A program made the position numbers and the translations under genes. Positions 55,039 through 64,000 of a stretch of DNA of 64,000 bases are shown piece by piece (the first letter of the stretch is position 1; each line of letters opens with the position of its first letter). Origin of the DNA: Metallibacterium scheffleri (lineage in GTDB: Bacteria; Pseudomonadota; Gammaproteobacteria; Xanthomonadales; Rhodanobacteraceae). The notes under the pieces are model-generated. The model had not been told where the DNA came from. It made no database searches and worked only from the letters and a program-made list of their open reading frames with translations. Location: NCBI RefSeq assembly GCF_002077135.1, contig NZ_LDOS01000001.1, positions 508,219-572,218 on the forward strand. The letters run 5' to 3'.

Positions 55039-56133
55039 CTACTGCTGCGCACGGCGCAACGCGATTTTTCCGCCACGCCAGCGCCAGATCGCCACGCCCA
55101 GCGTCAGCAGCAGCGCTGCCAGCAGGCCCAGACCCAGCCAGACATCGAATGTCATCCACAGCACCGCGGGCAGCAACAACATCAGTGCCCCACCCGCCGC
55201 CAGCGCCAGCAGCGGATCGAGGCCGCGGCGCAGCGCGCGCAGCAGCAACGCCACGCCCAGCGCCGCCAGCAGCCAGCCGACGACGCGCCCGAACCACAGG
55301 CCGTAAGGCCGTGGCGGCAACTGTGGCAGCAGATCGCCCAGACTGCGATCGCCCAGTTGCACGCCGGCAGCGGACGCGGGCGTCAGACGCCCGTCGTCGA
55401 CGCGCGCCAGCACGGTGATTTCCTGCGTCGGCACCGTGCTCCAGCGCAAGCGCACATCGCCGAGGCGCGGCTGCTGCGGATTGCCGCTGTACAGATCGCC
55501 TTCGTAATCGCTGAAGGTCGCGGCAAGATTGGACGGCAGCGCCGCGGCATCGACCGGGTGCGAATCATGGCCCGGGACCAGATCGACCAGCGCGGCATCG
55601 AGGATGAAACCATGCAGGCGCACGCGCGGCGCGGGAAAGTCCATGGAAGCAATCGGCAGCGCCGGATTGACGTGTCCAGCGGGGCGCGAGAAAGCAGCGG
55701 AGTCGACGCGTCCATGCACCCACTCCAACTCGTAGATCGGATAGCCCACGTTGACCTGCTGCCACTGGAACATGGCTACTTCGCGGCGCAGGAGCAATGC
55801 GCTGGAACTCTGGTTGAAATCGGGATCGCGTGGCGCTTCGATGACCTGCGGCGTGCCGACCACGCGCACCAGGTCACCCTGCAAATGTTTCGACGGCTGT
55901 GCGTTTTGGCCCAGATTGACCAGGCTGGCACCCGCGCCGGCGACGTTGCGCAAGCCCTGCTGATAGCGCAGCGCGCTTGATTCCACGCGCCACGACAGCA
56001 GCAGCGCCACCAGCACCAGCACGGCCCCGGCAGCGCGCCACGGCCACGGCGAGCTGCGCCAGTCGCGCGGCGCGCGCGCGGCCCTGCGCTGTTGCTGCAA
56101 TTGCTTGCGGATGCGGCGTGTGGCGGGCTTCAC
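55039..56133 (-). CDS. TMEM43 family membrane protein
   Basis: The 364-residue protein starts with an arginine-rich tail and a membrane helix (about 34-48). A large extracytoplasmic region follows, with [53 protein letters not shown], and then about three C-terminal helices (about 275-350). This matches TMEM43 (DUF1625), a family of unknown function. The GTG start at 56133 overlaps the MBL-fold stop (GTGA). Confidence 0.82.
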   Translation of the reverse strand: MKPATRRIRKQLQQQRRAARAPRDWRSSPWPWRAAGAVLVLVALLLSWRVESSALRYQQGLRNVAGAGASLVNLGQNAQPSKHLQGDLVRVVGTPQVIEAPRDPDFNQSSSALLLRREVAMFQWQQVNVGYPIYELEWVHGRVDSAAFSRPAGHVNPALPIASMDFPAPRVRLHGFILDAALVDLVPGHDSHPVDAAALPSNLAATFSDYEGDLYSGNPQQPRLGDVRLRWSTVPTQEITVLARVDDGRLTPASAAGVQLGDRSLGDLLPQLPPRPYGLWFGRVVGWLLAALGVALLLRALRRGLDPLLALAAGGALMLLLPAVLWMTFDVWLGLGLLAALLLTLGVAIWRWRGGKIALRRAQQ

Positions 56134-57002
56134 AAACTCACGCCGGCCAGCGCCGCAAGTGGTGCCCGCGCGGCATAGCGTCCACGCGCATCGCGCGCCA
56201 CCTCAGCCATGGCGGCACTGCTGTCGTGAGTGAAAAACAGGCGTACGCCGCGCGCCAGCGCGTCATCCAGCAGTGCCTGCTTTTCATCGATCAGGCGCTC
56301 GGGGTAGCGGTCGTAGCCCATGGTGATCGGAACGTGCACCCAGGGCGTGCCCGGAATCAGATCGGCGCAAAACAGTACGCCGCCGCCAGCACCGGCCGCG
56401 GGCTGGATCTCGGCCAGCATCAGCCCCGGCGTATGGCCATCGGAAAAATGAAAGCGCACGCGTGGGCCCAGCCACTCCGAGTGCGTGCCGGAGACCAGTT
56501 CCAGACGTCCGCTGGCTTGCAACAACGCGGGCAGTTCGGGGATGAATGAAGCACGATCGCGCGGATGCGGCTTGAGCGCGCGCTGCCAGTGCGCCGCGCC
56601 GACCAGGTAGCGTGCGCGCGGAAACAGCAGGCGTGGCGCGGCGCCCTCGGTCCACGCCGCCAGCAGCCCGCCGGCGTGATCGAAGTGCAGGTGCGAGAGC
56701 ACCACGGCGTCGATGTCGCGTTCGGAGAATCCGCGCGTGGCGAGTTCATCCAGCAACACATGGCGGTCCTCCTGCACACCGTAGCGCTCGCGCAGCTTCG
56801 GCTCGAAGAATGCGCCGATGCCGGTTTCGAACAGCACGGTGCGGCCATCGAGATCCTGCACCAGCAGGCAGCGGCAGGCCAGCGGCACGCGGTTTTCGGC
56901 ATCCGGCGCCAGCCACTGCGACCACAGCGTGCGCGGCGCGTTGCCGAACATGGCGCCGCCATCGAGTTTCTGCGAGTTGCCGGGCACGGACCACAGCTTC
57001 AT
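56130..57002 (-). CDS. MBL-fold metallo-hydrolase
   Basis: The 290-residue protein has the metallo-beta-lactamase fold with metal-binding [16 protein letters not shown] and CADLIPG, plus a final THDSS histidine. N-terminal GTPRxxD-like features are replaced by [25 protein letters not shown]. It belongs to the glyoxalase/lactonase-like branch; the substrate is unknown. ATG 57002 overlaps the ferredoxin stop (ATGA). Confidence 0.85.
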   Translation of the reverse strand: MKLWSVPGNSQKLDGGAMFGNAPRTLWSQWLAPDAENRVPLACRCLLVQDLDGRTVLFETGIGAFFEPKLRERYGVQEDRHVLLDELATRGFSERDIDAVVLSHLHFDHAGGLLAAWTEGAAPRLLFPRARYLVGAAHWQRALKPHPRDRASFIPELPALLQASGRLELVSGTHSEWLGPRVRFHFSDGHTPGLMLAEIQPAAGAGGGVLFCADLIPGTPWVHVPITMGYDRYPERLIDEKQALLDDALARGVRLFFTHDSSAAMAEVARDARGRYAARAPLAALAGVSL

Positions 57003-57262
57003 GCAGCATCGTCCTTGCCCTGCGTCAGGGCGCGGTATTTGCGTTCGAGCTCGGCGTGCGATTCGGCGTGCAGCGCATCCGGCTCGATGCACTCGACCGG
57101 GCACACCACCACGCATTGCGGCTCATCGTGGTGACCGACGCACTCGGTGCACAGCGCCGCATCGATCAGGTAGAACTCCGGGCCCATGCTGATCGCGCGG
57201 TTGGGGCAGACTGGCTCGCATACATCGCAATTGACGCAGGCATCGGTGATCTTCAGGGCCAT
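56999..57262 (-). CDS. 2[4Fe-4S] ferredoxin, YfhL-type
   Basis: The 87-residue protein has two cluster motifs: [12 protein letters not shown] and [18 protein letters not shown], the second with the insertion typical of YfhL/Alvin-type ferredoxins. The C-terminal helix tail is also typical. It is an electron carrier. It lies in the rsmD-coaD unit, as in related genomes. Confidence 0.92.
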   Translation of the reverse strand: MALKITDACVNCDVCEPVCPNRAISMGPEFYLIDAALCTECVGHHDEPQCVVVCPVECIEPDALHAESHAELERKYRALTQGKDDAA

Positions 57263-57301
57263 GGCGAACGGCGGCGGGCACGGTGCCCGCCGCGAAAGTC
57301 C

Positions 57302-57799
57302 TCACATCTGCACGAATTTGTAGGTGGCACTGGTCGGCGCCACCGCTTTCTGCACGGCGGCGTCATCGGCCTTGTCGCCGATGAACAGCACGGTCACGCC
57401 CTTGAACGATCCCGCCGTGGCGCCCATGAAGGAGTCTTCGATCATCTTCGCGGTCAATGCCGAATCCGGGCCGCCGAAAGCCAGCATGTTGCCCGGCAAC
57501 ACGGTACGCGCGACCACCCCCTGCACCTGCTCCAGCTGGCGCTGGCGCTCGGCGACATCGGTAGGGTCGGTACCCGCGGGGACGAAGTACACATACGGGC
57601 TGCTGGCGCTGACGCCCTGCATGTTGTTCTGCACGACCTGGCTCAGGTAGGCCTGCCAGCCCGGGATGTCAGTGGCGCTGGTGGGCCGCGGCACGGTGGC
57701 GGCCGCCTGTTGCGTGACGGCTGCTTCCTTGTTGTGGCACCCGGCCAGCGACAGTGCCACGCCGAGGCCCAGGGCCGCGGCAATCAGAATCTTGCGCAT
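57302..57799 (-). CDS. Hypothetical lipoprotein
   Basis: The 165-residue protein has a signal peptide with lipobox LAGC (Cys at about 21). The mature domain (GWQAYLSQVVQNNMQGV, YVYFVPAG, VLPGNMLAFGGPDSALTAKMIEDSFMGA, VTVLFIGDKAD) is not one I can name. Good AGGAGA spacing precedes ATG 57799. It sits between ferredoxin and coaD on the same strand. Confidence 0.8.
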   Translation of the reverse strand: MRKILIAAALGLGVALSLAGCHNKEAAVTQQAAATVPRPTSATDIPGWQAYLSQVVQNNMQGVSASSPYVYFVPAGTDPTDVAERQRQLEQVQGVVARTVLPGNMLAFGGPDSALTAKMIEDSFMGATAGSFKGVTVLFIGDKADDAAVQKAVAPTSATYKFVQM

Positions 57800-57822
57800 G
57801 TGCGTTCTCCTCTCAGTGCTTT

Positions 57823-58377
<555 letters not shown>

Positions 58378-58389
58378 TTACTTTAACAG

Positions 58390-58971
58390 CTAGCCCTGCC
58401 TGTCGACGCGGTACAGCGCGTAGTTCACTGCGCCGGCGCGCGCGCTGCGCAATGCCTGCCAGTGCGCCGGCAACCGTGGCACGGGCAGGGCAGCGGGATG
58501 CTCGACATACACCCGTGCCTGGGGCGCCAGCCAGGGTTGCAGTGCCCGTGCCGCGGCCGACCACGCATCCGCGGCATAAGGGGGATCGAGAAACACCACA
58601 TCGAAGGGTTGTGGTGCGCGCGCCAGGTAATCCAGCGCCGCCGCCTGCACCACCGTGCCGGCGTGCTGTTTGAGGCGATCGAGATTGGCGCGCAACGCGG
58701 CAGCCAACACCGGCTCGCGCTCGACCATGCACACCGACTGCGCGCCGCGCGACAGCGCCTCGATGCCCAGCGCGCCGCTGCCAGCGTACAAATCAAGACA
58801 GCGTGCTCCAGGCAGCAGCGGCTGCAGCCAGTTGAACAGAGTCTCGCGTACGCGGTCGGGCGTGGGCCGCAGCCCGGGTAGATCGGGCACCGCCAGGCGC
58901 GAGCCGCGCAGGCTGCCGGCGATGATGCGCACGCGTCCAGGTGGCGCCGCGCGCGCAGTGGCAGGGCGCAT
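58390..58971 (-). CDS. rsmD: 16S rRNA (guanine-966-N2)-methyltransferase
   Basis: The 193-residue SAM-dependent enzyme has VRIIAGSLRGSRL, RPTPDRVRETLFNWLQ, the SAM loop LDLYAGSGALGIEALSRGA, and the catalytic VFLDPPY. It methylates G966 of 16S rRNA. ATG 58971 is my choice; a GTG at 58980 is also possible. It is divergent from ftsY, the normal arrangement. Confidence 0.94.
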   Translation of the reverse strand: MRPATARAAPPGRVRIIAGSLRGSRLAVPDLPGLRPTPDRVRETLFNWLQPLLPGARCLDLYAGSGALGIEALSRGAQSVCMVEREPVLAAALRANLDRLKQHAGTVVQAAALDYLARAPQPFDVVFLDPPYAADAWSAAARALQPWLAPQARVYVEHPAALPVPRLPAHWQALRSARAGAVNYALYRVDRQG

Positions 58972-59083
58972 GCGGCTCACGCGCGCGCCCGGGCCGGAAC
59001 GGGTCGCAAGGTACGCGCGTGCTCAGCAAGCGCTGTATTTCGCAGTGTTAGCATGCATGCATTCTCGCCGCATTGCCGCCTGC

Positions 59084-60085
59084 ATGATCAAGCTGTTTCG
59101 CAAGCAAGGCCCGGCGCCGGTTGCCGCCGCCGCCACAGCCGCAGATGAAGTCACCGAAGCGTCGCCTGCGCGCAGTTGGCGCGAGCGTCTGGCGGGCAGT
59201 GCGCTGGCGCGTGGTCTGGCCGGGGTGTTCAGTCGCCACCCCCGTCTGGACGACGACCTGCTCGATGAGCTGGAAACCCTGCTGCTGGGTGCCGACGTCG
59301 GCATCGCCGCCACGACCACGTTGATCGAAGGCCTGCGCAAGCGCATGCGCGAGCGCGAGTTTGCCGATGCCGATGCGCTGTTGAGCGCGTTGCGCGCGGC
59401 GCTGCTGGCGCTGCTGCAGCCGATCGCGCAACCGCTGGTGATCGCTGGCGCGCGGCCCTTTGTCGTGCTGATGGTCGGCGTCAATGGCGCCGGCAAGACC
59501 ACCACCATCGGCAAGCTGGCGCAGCGCTATCGCCATGAAGGCCGCAGCGTGATGCTGGCTGCGGGCGATACCTTTCGTGCCGCCGCGGTCGAGCAGCTCA
59601 AGACCTGGGGCGAACGCAATCAGGTGCCGGTGATCGCGCAGGCGCAGGGTTCCGATTCGGCCAGCGTGATCTTCGATGCATTGCAGGCCGCGATCGCGCG
59701 CGATACCGAAGTGCTGATCGCCGATACCGCCGGGCGCCTGCACACGCAGGGCGGGCTGATGGACGAGCTGGCCAAGATCCGCCGCGTGCTGGGCAAGCGC
59801 GATGGCAATGCACCGCACGAGGTGCTGATGGTGATCGACGGCACCACCGGCCAGAATGCGATCAGCCAGGTGCGCCAGTTCCGCGACAGCGCCGCGGTCA
59901 CCGGTCTGGTGGTGACCAAGCTCGACGGCAGCGCCAAGGGAGGCGTGGTGTTCGCGCTGGCCAGCGAGTTCGGCCTGCCGATTCGCTACGTTGGACTGGG
60001 CGAGCATCTGCGCGATCTGGGTGTGTTCGATGCCGCCGCTTTCGTCGACGGCCTGTTGCCACCGCGTTTGCAGGGTACGGCCTGA
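59084..60085 (+). CDS. ftsY: Signal recognition particle receptor FtsY
   Basis: The 333-residue GTPase has a short N-terminal tail, the NG domain with helical N part, and G motifs GVNGAGKTTTIGKLA (G1), AAGDTFRAAAVEQL, DTAGRLHTQGGLMDEL (G3), TKLDGSAKGGV (G4) and YVGLGEHLRDLGVFD. It docks ribosome-SRP complexes at the membrane. The acidic A domain is very short compared with E. coli. ATG 59084 (MIKLFRKQ) is preferred; ATG 59057 is possible. Confidence 0.95.
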   Translation: MIKLFRKQGPAPVAAAATAADEVTEASPARSWRERLAGSALARGLAGVFSRHPRLDDDLLDELETLLLGADVGIAATTTLIEGLRKRMREREFADADALLSALRAALLALLQPIAQPLVIAGARPFVVLMVGVNGAGKTTTIGKLAQRYRHEGRSVMLAAGDTFRAAAVEQLKTWGERNQVPVIAQAQGSDSASVIFDALQAAIARDTEVLIADTAGRLHTQGGLMDELAKIRRVLGKRDGNAPHEVLMVIDGTTGQNAISQVRQFRDSAAVTGLVVTKLDGSAKGGVVFALASEFGLPIRYVGLGEHLRDLGVFDAAAFVDGLLPPRLQGTA

Positions 60086-60094
60086 GCCCGTGCG

Positions 60095-61147
60095 ATGAGC
60101 CTGCGCCGGCGTACACGCATCCTGTTGCTGAGTATCGGCGGCGTGCTGCTGGCGCTGCTGCTGGGCGCACTGCTGGCGGTGCATCTGCTGCTGCAACCGC
60201 AGCGCTTCACGCAATTGCTGGAAAGCGCCGCCAGCACCGCCGGCCTGCGCCTGACGCTGGCGCAGCCGGCCAGCCCCGAACTGTTTCCCAGCCCCGGCCT
60301 GGTGCTGCAAGGCCTGAGTCTGAGCGTGCCCGCGCACGCCACGCCGATGCTCAGCGCCAGTGGCGGCAAGATTTTCGTGCCCTGGCGCGCACTGCTCGGC
60401 GGCGTGCCGGTGATCACGCGCCTGCAACTCGACGGCGCGCAGATCGACCTTGATGAGCTTGATGCATACATTGCCACGCTGCCAACGGGCAAGGCCCCAT
60501 GGTTGCCGCGCATCAGCACCGGCGTCGAGATCAACGACGGCACGCTGAGCAGCAGCGGCCAGACCGTTTTCAGCGCCATCAACATAAGTGCCGGCCAGCT
60601 TGAGCCAGGGCGCCCGTTCGTGCTCACGCTGAGCGCGCGCAACGCGCAGGCGCAGATCCTGCGATGCCAGTTGCAAGGTACGCCGCGCAGCAGCGCCAGC
60701 GTGGTCGCGCTGGACCCGCTCAAGCTCAGTGGCACACTGCCGGGCTATGGCGATTTCACCCTCGCCGGACAGGCGCGCTGGCTGGGCGGTAGCCGCGTGC
60801 AATTGGCGCTGCAGGGCAGTGCCGGCAAGCCCGCAATGCAGTTGCGACTGGGTTTCGCCAATACCAGCGGCACAGCGCAAATGAACATCGACGCCACGCG
60901 CCCGGGTCAGCACCTGCAGGCCAGTTTTGATCCCGCCACGCTGCTGGCATGGTGGCACGGCGCGCTGGCCAGCGGGCGCAATCTGCCACCACTGACGCCG
61001 CCGCCGCTGGCCGCCAGTGCCAGCGTGGCGCAGTTCGACGCCGCCGGCGTGCACATCGAGGGCCTCAGCGTGCACGTCGATGCCAGTGCCGCGCCAGCCA
61101 CCAGCAGCAGCGTGCCGAAAAAATCCGCGCTGCCGGTCAAGCGATGA
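60095..61147 (+). CDS. AsmA-like exported protein
   Basis: The 350-residue protein has an N-terminal membrane helix (LLLSIGGVLLALLLGALLAV) and a repetitive beta-rich periplasmic body with FTLAGQARWLGGSRVQLAL. This matches the N-terminal part of AsmA-family proteins, though it is much shorter than full AsmA. A role in envelope lipid trafficking or assembly is inferred only. It lies between ftsY and mutY, overlapping mutY by ATGA. Confidence 0.7.
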   Translation: MSLRRRTRILLLSIGGVLLALLLGALLAVHLLLQPQRFTQLLESAASTAGLRLTLAQPASPELFPSPGLVLQGLSLSVPAHATPMLSASGGKIFVPWRALLGGVPVITRLQLDGAQIDLDELDAYIATLPTGKAPWLPRISTGVEINDGTLSSSGQTVFSAINISAGQLEPGRPFVLTLSARNAQAQILRCQLQGTPRSSASVVALDPLKLSGTLPGYGDFTLAGQARWLGGSRVQLALQGSAGKPAMQLRLGFANTSGTAQMNIDATRPGQHLQASFDPATLLAWWHGALASGRNLPPLTPPPLAASASVAQFDAAGVHIEGLSVHVDASAAPATSSSVPKKSALPVKR

Positions 61148-62190
61148 GTGCGCTGGCACCGGCGTTGCTGCACTGGCACGCGCGCCACGGCCGCCACGAC
61201 CTGCCCTGGCAACAGGCACCGCGCAGCGCTTATCGCATCTGGTTGGCGGAGGTCATGCTGCAGCAGACCCAGGTTGTCACGGTGATTCCCTACTACGCGC
61301 GCTTTTTGCATGCGTTGCCGGATCTGCCAGCGCTGGCAGCGGCCAGCGAGGACCGCGTGCTGGCGTTGTGGTCGGGCCTTGGCTATTACCGCCGTGCACG
61401 TCATCTGCATGCGGCCGCGCGGCGCTGCATGACGCAACATGCGGGTGACTTGCCGCGCGATTTCGACGCGCTCGCGGCGCTGCCCGGCATCGGCCGTTCC
61501 ACCGCCGGGGCGATCCTCGCGCAGGCCTGGGATCTGCCTTTCGCCATCCTCGATGGCAACGTCAAGCGCGTGCTGGCGCGCTACCACGCCATCAGCGGCT
61601 GGCCGGGGCAGGCGGCGGTCACGCGCGAACTCTGGCGTCATGCCGCCGCGCACACGCCGCGCCGGCGCGCCGGCACCTATGCGCAGGCGATCATGGATCT
61701 CGGCGCCATGCTGTGCACGCCGCAGCAACCTGATTGTCCAAGCTGCCCGCTGCGTACGTCCTGCGCCGCGCACGCACAAGGACTGAGCGCCCGCCTGCCC
61801 ACACCGCGCCCGCGCCGCGTGCTGCCGCGGCGCTACTTGCACTGGCTGCTATTGCGCGACGCGCAGGGTCGCATCCTGCTCGTGCAGCGTGCTGGCGATG
61901 GCATCTGGCCGCGCCTGTGGAGCCTGCCCGAAGCCGAGCTTGCCCCCGAAGCGCACGCCGCCAGCCTGGCGCAACTGCACGCTGCGCCGCGCGCGCTATC
62001 GCCCTTGCGGCATGTGTTCACCCACTTCCAGCTCGAGGCCCAGCCGCTATTGTTCGACGGCGCGCGCGCGCGCGCCGCGGTATGCGATCAACCCGCGCTG
62101 GGCTGGTATATGCCGCAGGCCGCACTGGCGCTGGCACTGCCGGCGCCGGTGCGACGCCTGCTCAAACAACTTCCGGAGATCAGCCGATGA
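61144..62190 (+). CDS. mutY: A/G-specific adenine DNA glycosylase
   Basis: The 348-residue enzyme removes adenine mispaired with 8-oxoguanine. It has catalytic Glu36 in LAEVMLQQTQV, the HhH motif LAALPGIGRSTAGAILA, catalytic Asp in AILDGNVKRVLAR, the 4Fe-4S cysteines in CTPQQPDCPSCPLRTSC, and a C-terminal NUDIX-like domain with FTHFQLEAQPLLF. ATG 61144 overlaps the AsmA-like stop, and its stop overlaps yggX. Confidence 0.96.
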   Translation: MSALAPALLHWHARHGRHDLPWQQAPRSAYRIWLAEVMLQQTQVVTVIPYYARFLHALPDLPALAAASEDRVLALWSGLGYYRRARHLHAAARRCMTQHAGDLPRDFDALAALPGIGRSTAGAILAQAWDLPFAILDGNVKRVLARYHAISGWPGQAAVTRELWRHAAAHTPRRRAGTYAQAIMDLGAMLCTPQQPDCPSCPLRTSCAAHAQGLSARLPTPRPRRVLPRRYLHWLLLRDAQGRILLVQRAGDGIWPRLWSLPEAELAPEAHAASLAQLHAAPRALSPLRHVFTHFQLEAQPLLFDGARARAAVCDQPALGWYMPQAALALALPAPVRRLLKQLPEISR

Positions 62191-62471
62191 CGCGCATGGT
62201 GTACTGCCAATACCTCAAACGCGAGGCCGAGGGTCTGCCCTACGCCCCCTGGCCAGGCGCGCTCGGTCAGCGCATCTACGCCGAAATCTCGCGCGAGGCG
62301 TGGAGCAAGTGGCAGCAGCAGCAAACCATGCTGATCAACGAGAACCGGCTCAGCCCGCTGGACGCGAAAACGCGCGCACTACTGGCCGCGGAAATGGAGA
62401 AGTTCCTGTTCGGCGGCGGCGCGGCGCCGCCACCCGGCTTTCAGCCGCCCGAGGATGCCGACGCCGGCTGA
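62187..62471 (+). CDS. yggX: Fe(II)-trafficking protein YggX
   Basis: The 94-residue protein has MVYCQYLKREAEGLPYAPWPG, GQRIYAEISREAWSKWQQQQTMLINENRLSP and EMEKFLFGGG, the standard YggX signature. It is implicated in iron handling and protection of Fe-S proteins from oxidation, which suits its coupling to the Fe-S enzyme MutY. Its last 31 bases overlap the end of the convergent DUF6491 gene. Confidence 0.95.
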   Translation: MTRMVYCQYLKREAEGLPYAPWPGALGQRIYAEISREAWSKWQQQQTMLINENRLSPLDAKTRALLAAEMEKFLFGGGAAPPPGFQPPEDADAG

Positions 62472-62920
62472 GTATCCTTGGCCGCGGCCGTCATCGGCTT
62501 GGGATCGAGCACCTTGCCCTGCGTGCTCTCGGACTTGCGCAGCGCGCGGTAATCAACCTTGCGGATGGTCTCGATCTGGCATGGCATGCCGCGCACGTGG
62601 ATCGAATCGAAGCGCGCCTGCAACTGATTCATGTGCGGATTGATGCCGACGCTGTTGGTCCAGCTCAGGTTGATGCAGGGCTTGGCGACCTTGATCAGGT
62701 ACACATCGTTGACCCCCGTCCAGATCGCGATGTGGTCATCGCCCAAGGGCTGCCAGCCCTGCAACTGGAACACGGTGACCGCGTCCTGCGGCTTGCCGGC
62801 GTAATGCTCGAAGCGGGCGAGGTTTGCCGCCATCACCTTGGCGGTATCGGCCAGCGCCGTGCCCGCGAACAGCACCAGCACCGACGCCATGAGGCCCGAC
62901 AACACGATTTTGCTGCGCAT
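62441..62920 (-). CDS. Exported DUF6491 protein
   Basis: The 159-residue protein has a signal peptide (SKIVLSGLMASVLVLFAGTALA) and a domain with WQPLGDDHIAIWTGVNDVYLIKV, KPCINLSW and VRGMPCQIETIRKVDY. The two-cysteine pattern and the dimension match DUF6491. GGAG six bases before ATG 62920 decides the start. Function is unknown. Confidence 0.8.
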   Translation of the reverse strand: MRSKIVLSGLMASVLVLFAGTALADTAKVMAANLARFEHYAGKPQDAVTVFQLQGWQPLGDDHIAIWTGVNDVYLIKVAKPCINLSWTNSVGINPHMNQLQARFDSIHVRGMPCQIETIRKVDYRALRKSESTQGKVLDPKPMTAAAKDTQPASASSGG

Positions 62921-63065
62921 GGGAATCTCCTTCACGTACCGCGTGCCCGACCCGTCCGGTTGGCCGCGGTTTCGCGACGATCATAGTCCCGCGCCAAAGC
63001 GCCGCCGCGCGCCCCGCACCCGTGTTCGTGCCGCGTTCATGGCGGCACGCGCGCCAGATTCGGGC

Positions 63066-63095
63066 TTGACGCAAAGTGCCCGCAGCCGCTGTAAT
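63066..63095 (+). promoter_or_regulatory. tRNA-Phe promoter
   Basis: TTGACG and TGTAAT are separated by 18 bases, 32 bases upstream of the tRNA. A G/C-rich discriminator (ACGCGGCCCGC) follows, as is common at growth-rate-controlled stable RNA promoters. Confidence 0.65.
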
Positions 63096-63127
63096 ACGCG
63101 GCCCGCAACGCAAGGCTGCGGTGTTCC

Positions 63128-63203
<76 letters not shown>

Positions 63204-63436
63204 TCAAATCAATCACCTACACAAGTCGCAACGTTTGCGGTTGCCTTACGTGTGACGAAAACGTGCCATCAATCCGGCCCGCCGCGTCACGCAGGTGATC
63301 GGTGGCGAGATGCGCGTAACGCAACAGCCCTGGCGGACCTACAGCGGCACCACGAAGATCAATGCGGAGTTGCCGGAATTCAAATTGCGTGCTTGATGTC
63401 CGCGACCGATAGGCACATCTTCGCCCCTGCCGAGGT

Positions 63437-63841
63437 TCATGCCCAGTTCCGCACCTGCAGCCCCGGTACGCGCCTGAACTCGCGCTCGTTGTTGGTCACC
63501 ACGATGAGCCCCGCCGCTTTGGCGTGCGCGGCGATCCACAGATCGTTGTTGCCGATCGGCTCGCCTTTCGCTTCGAGTGCGGCACGGATCGCACCATAGG
63601 TCCGCCCCGCCGTTTCCGGTAGCGGCATGACCGGCAGCATCGTCACCAACTCTTCGAGCAGCGCAAGCACCTTGTCGCGCTGGCGGCTCTTCTCCGCGCC
63701 ATAGGACAACTCGCCCCAGGTGATCACCGAGATCACCGCCTCGCCAGGCTTGAGCTTGCGGAAGCGTTCCAGCACCGCAGGCGGCCGTTGCCGCTGGATG
63801 TAGATGCAGATGTTGGTGTCGATCAGATAGCGTGCCGCCAT
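63437..63841 (-). CDS. vapC: VapC-type PIN-domain toxin
   Basis: The 134-residue protein has the PIN ribonuclease acidic residues in YLIDTNICIYI, SVITWGELSYGAEKS, and NDLWIAAHAKAAGLIVVTNN. The end REFRRVPGLQVRNW is typical of VapC/FitB. As a toxin it would cleave RNA when freed from its partner. ATG 63841 overlaps the antitoxin stop (TAATG). Confidence 0.93.
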   Translation of the reverse strand: MAARYLIDTNICIYIQRQRPPAVLERFRKLKPGEAVISVITWGELSYGAEKSRQRDKVLALLEELVTMLPVMPLPETAGRTYGAIRAALEAKGEPIGNNDLWIAAHAKAAGLIVVTNNEREFRRVPGLQVRNWA

Positions 63842-64000
63842 TACAGCCCCTCGCGCCGCTGCGGCGGCGTGTCATCGCGGCCATCGGGCAGAAAGTCATC
63901 CGGCAATTGCGTGAGCAGGTCGAACGCGCGCGCGAGCCCGCCGGAAGGTTCGCGCAACACGAGTTCATCACCGCGCCGGAAAATCTCGAGCTCGGCACTG
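63841..64000 (-). CDS. vapB: VapB-type antitoxin, C-terminal part (cut by window end)
   Basis: The final 52 codons, running to TAA 63843-63841, contain ELEIFRRGDELVLREPSG and then a tail ending in DDFLPDGRDDTPPQRREGL. That matches the C-terminal toxin-binding end of VapB/AbrB-type antitoxins. The start lies beyond base 64000. The stop overlaps the vapC start by one base. Confidence 0.8.
   Translation of the reverse strand, partial: SAELEIFRRGDELVLREPSGGLARAFDLLTQLPDDFLPDGRDDTPPQRREGL

Noticed and set aside
63204-63436. Integrated element or gene remnant beside tRNA-Phe
   Set aside because: A short open stretch ends near 63395, but it has no start support or recognisable motif, and no integrase or repeated tRNA end was seen.

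Overview
This is high-GC gammaproteobacterial chromosomal DNA, most likely from the Xanthomonadales (Rhodanobacteraceae-like). The assignment is an inference from gene order and protein style: rsmB after fmt, a long phosphomannomutase with an N-terminal membrane domain beside dut-coaBC, a SAH riboswitch in front of ahcY-metF, a three-gene transhydrogenase, and a carbohydrate locus combining a TonB-dependent receptor with a tryptophan-halogenase-like protein.

Layout. 1-7.4 kb holds housekeeping genes: the end of fmt, rsmB, a DUF4124 protein, algC-like, dut, coaBC and radC. 7.4-13.7 kb is accessory: an exported DUF929 thioredoxin-like protein, a MarR-isochorismatase-MFS operon, a bufferin precursor (bufA1, DUF2282) next to a DoxX protein but without the usual maturation enzyme, and an aldo/keto reductase. 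13.8-27.6 kb is a minus-strand glycan locus: lacI, TonB receptor, halogenase-like protein, GH144-type glucanase, ABC binding protein, two permeases and a large exported six-hairpin enzyme. Intrinsic hairpins divide it. 27.7-39.4 kb is ppc, the SAH-riboswitch ahcY-metF unit, ilvE, a flavoprotein reductase, a two-component system and rimK.

39.4-42.1 kb is the most striking part. A complete group II intron splits a tRNA-Gly(CCC) gene in its anticodon stem, and an intact second tRNA-Gly(CCC) lies inside the intron just ahead of the intron-encoded reverse transcriptase. Splice sites, domain V, a domain VI with bulged A, and EBS1/IBS1 pairing can all be read directly.

42.1-54.3 kb carries a FecR/DUF6600 protein, an RDD-pilin fusion, thiS followed by 128-bp repeats, and the pnt transhydrogenase genes, which are separated by an ECF sigma/DUF3619/DUF3106 operon on the opposite strand. 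A nitroreductase-exonuclease-NUDIX operon follows. 54.5-64 kb is housekeeping again: a MAPEG protein, then the rsmD-coaD-lipoprotein-ferredoxin-MBL-TMEM43 unit, then ftsY-AsmA-like-mutY-yggX, tRNA-Phe, and a vapBC toxin-antitoxin pair cut by the window end.

Many operons use 4-bp ATGA or GTGA overlaps (coaBC/dut, isochorismatase/MFS, the ABC genes, sigma/DUF3619/DUF3106, ferredoxin/MBL/TMEM43, AsmA/mutY/yggX), which suggests translational coupling.
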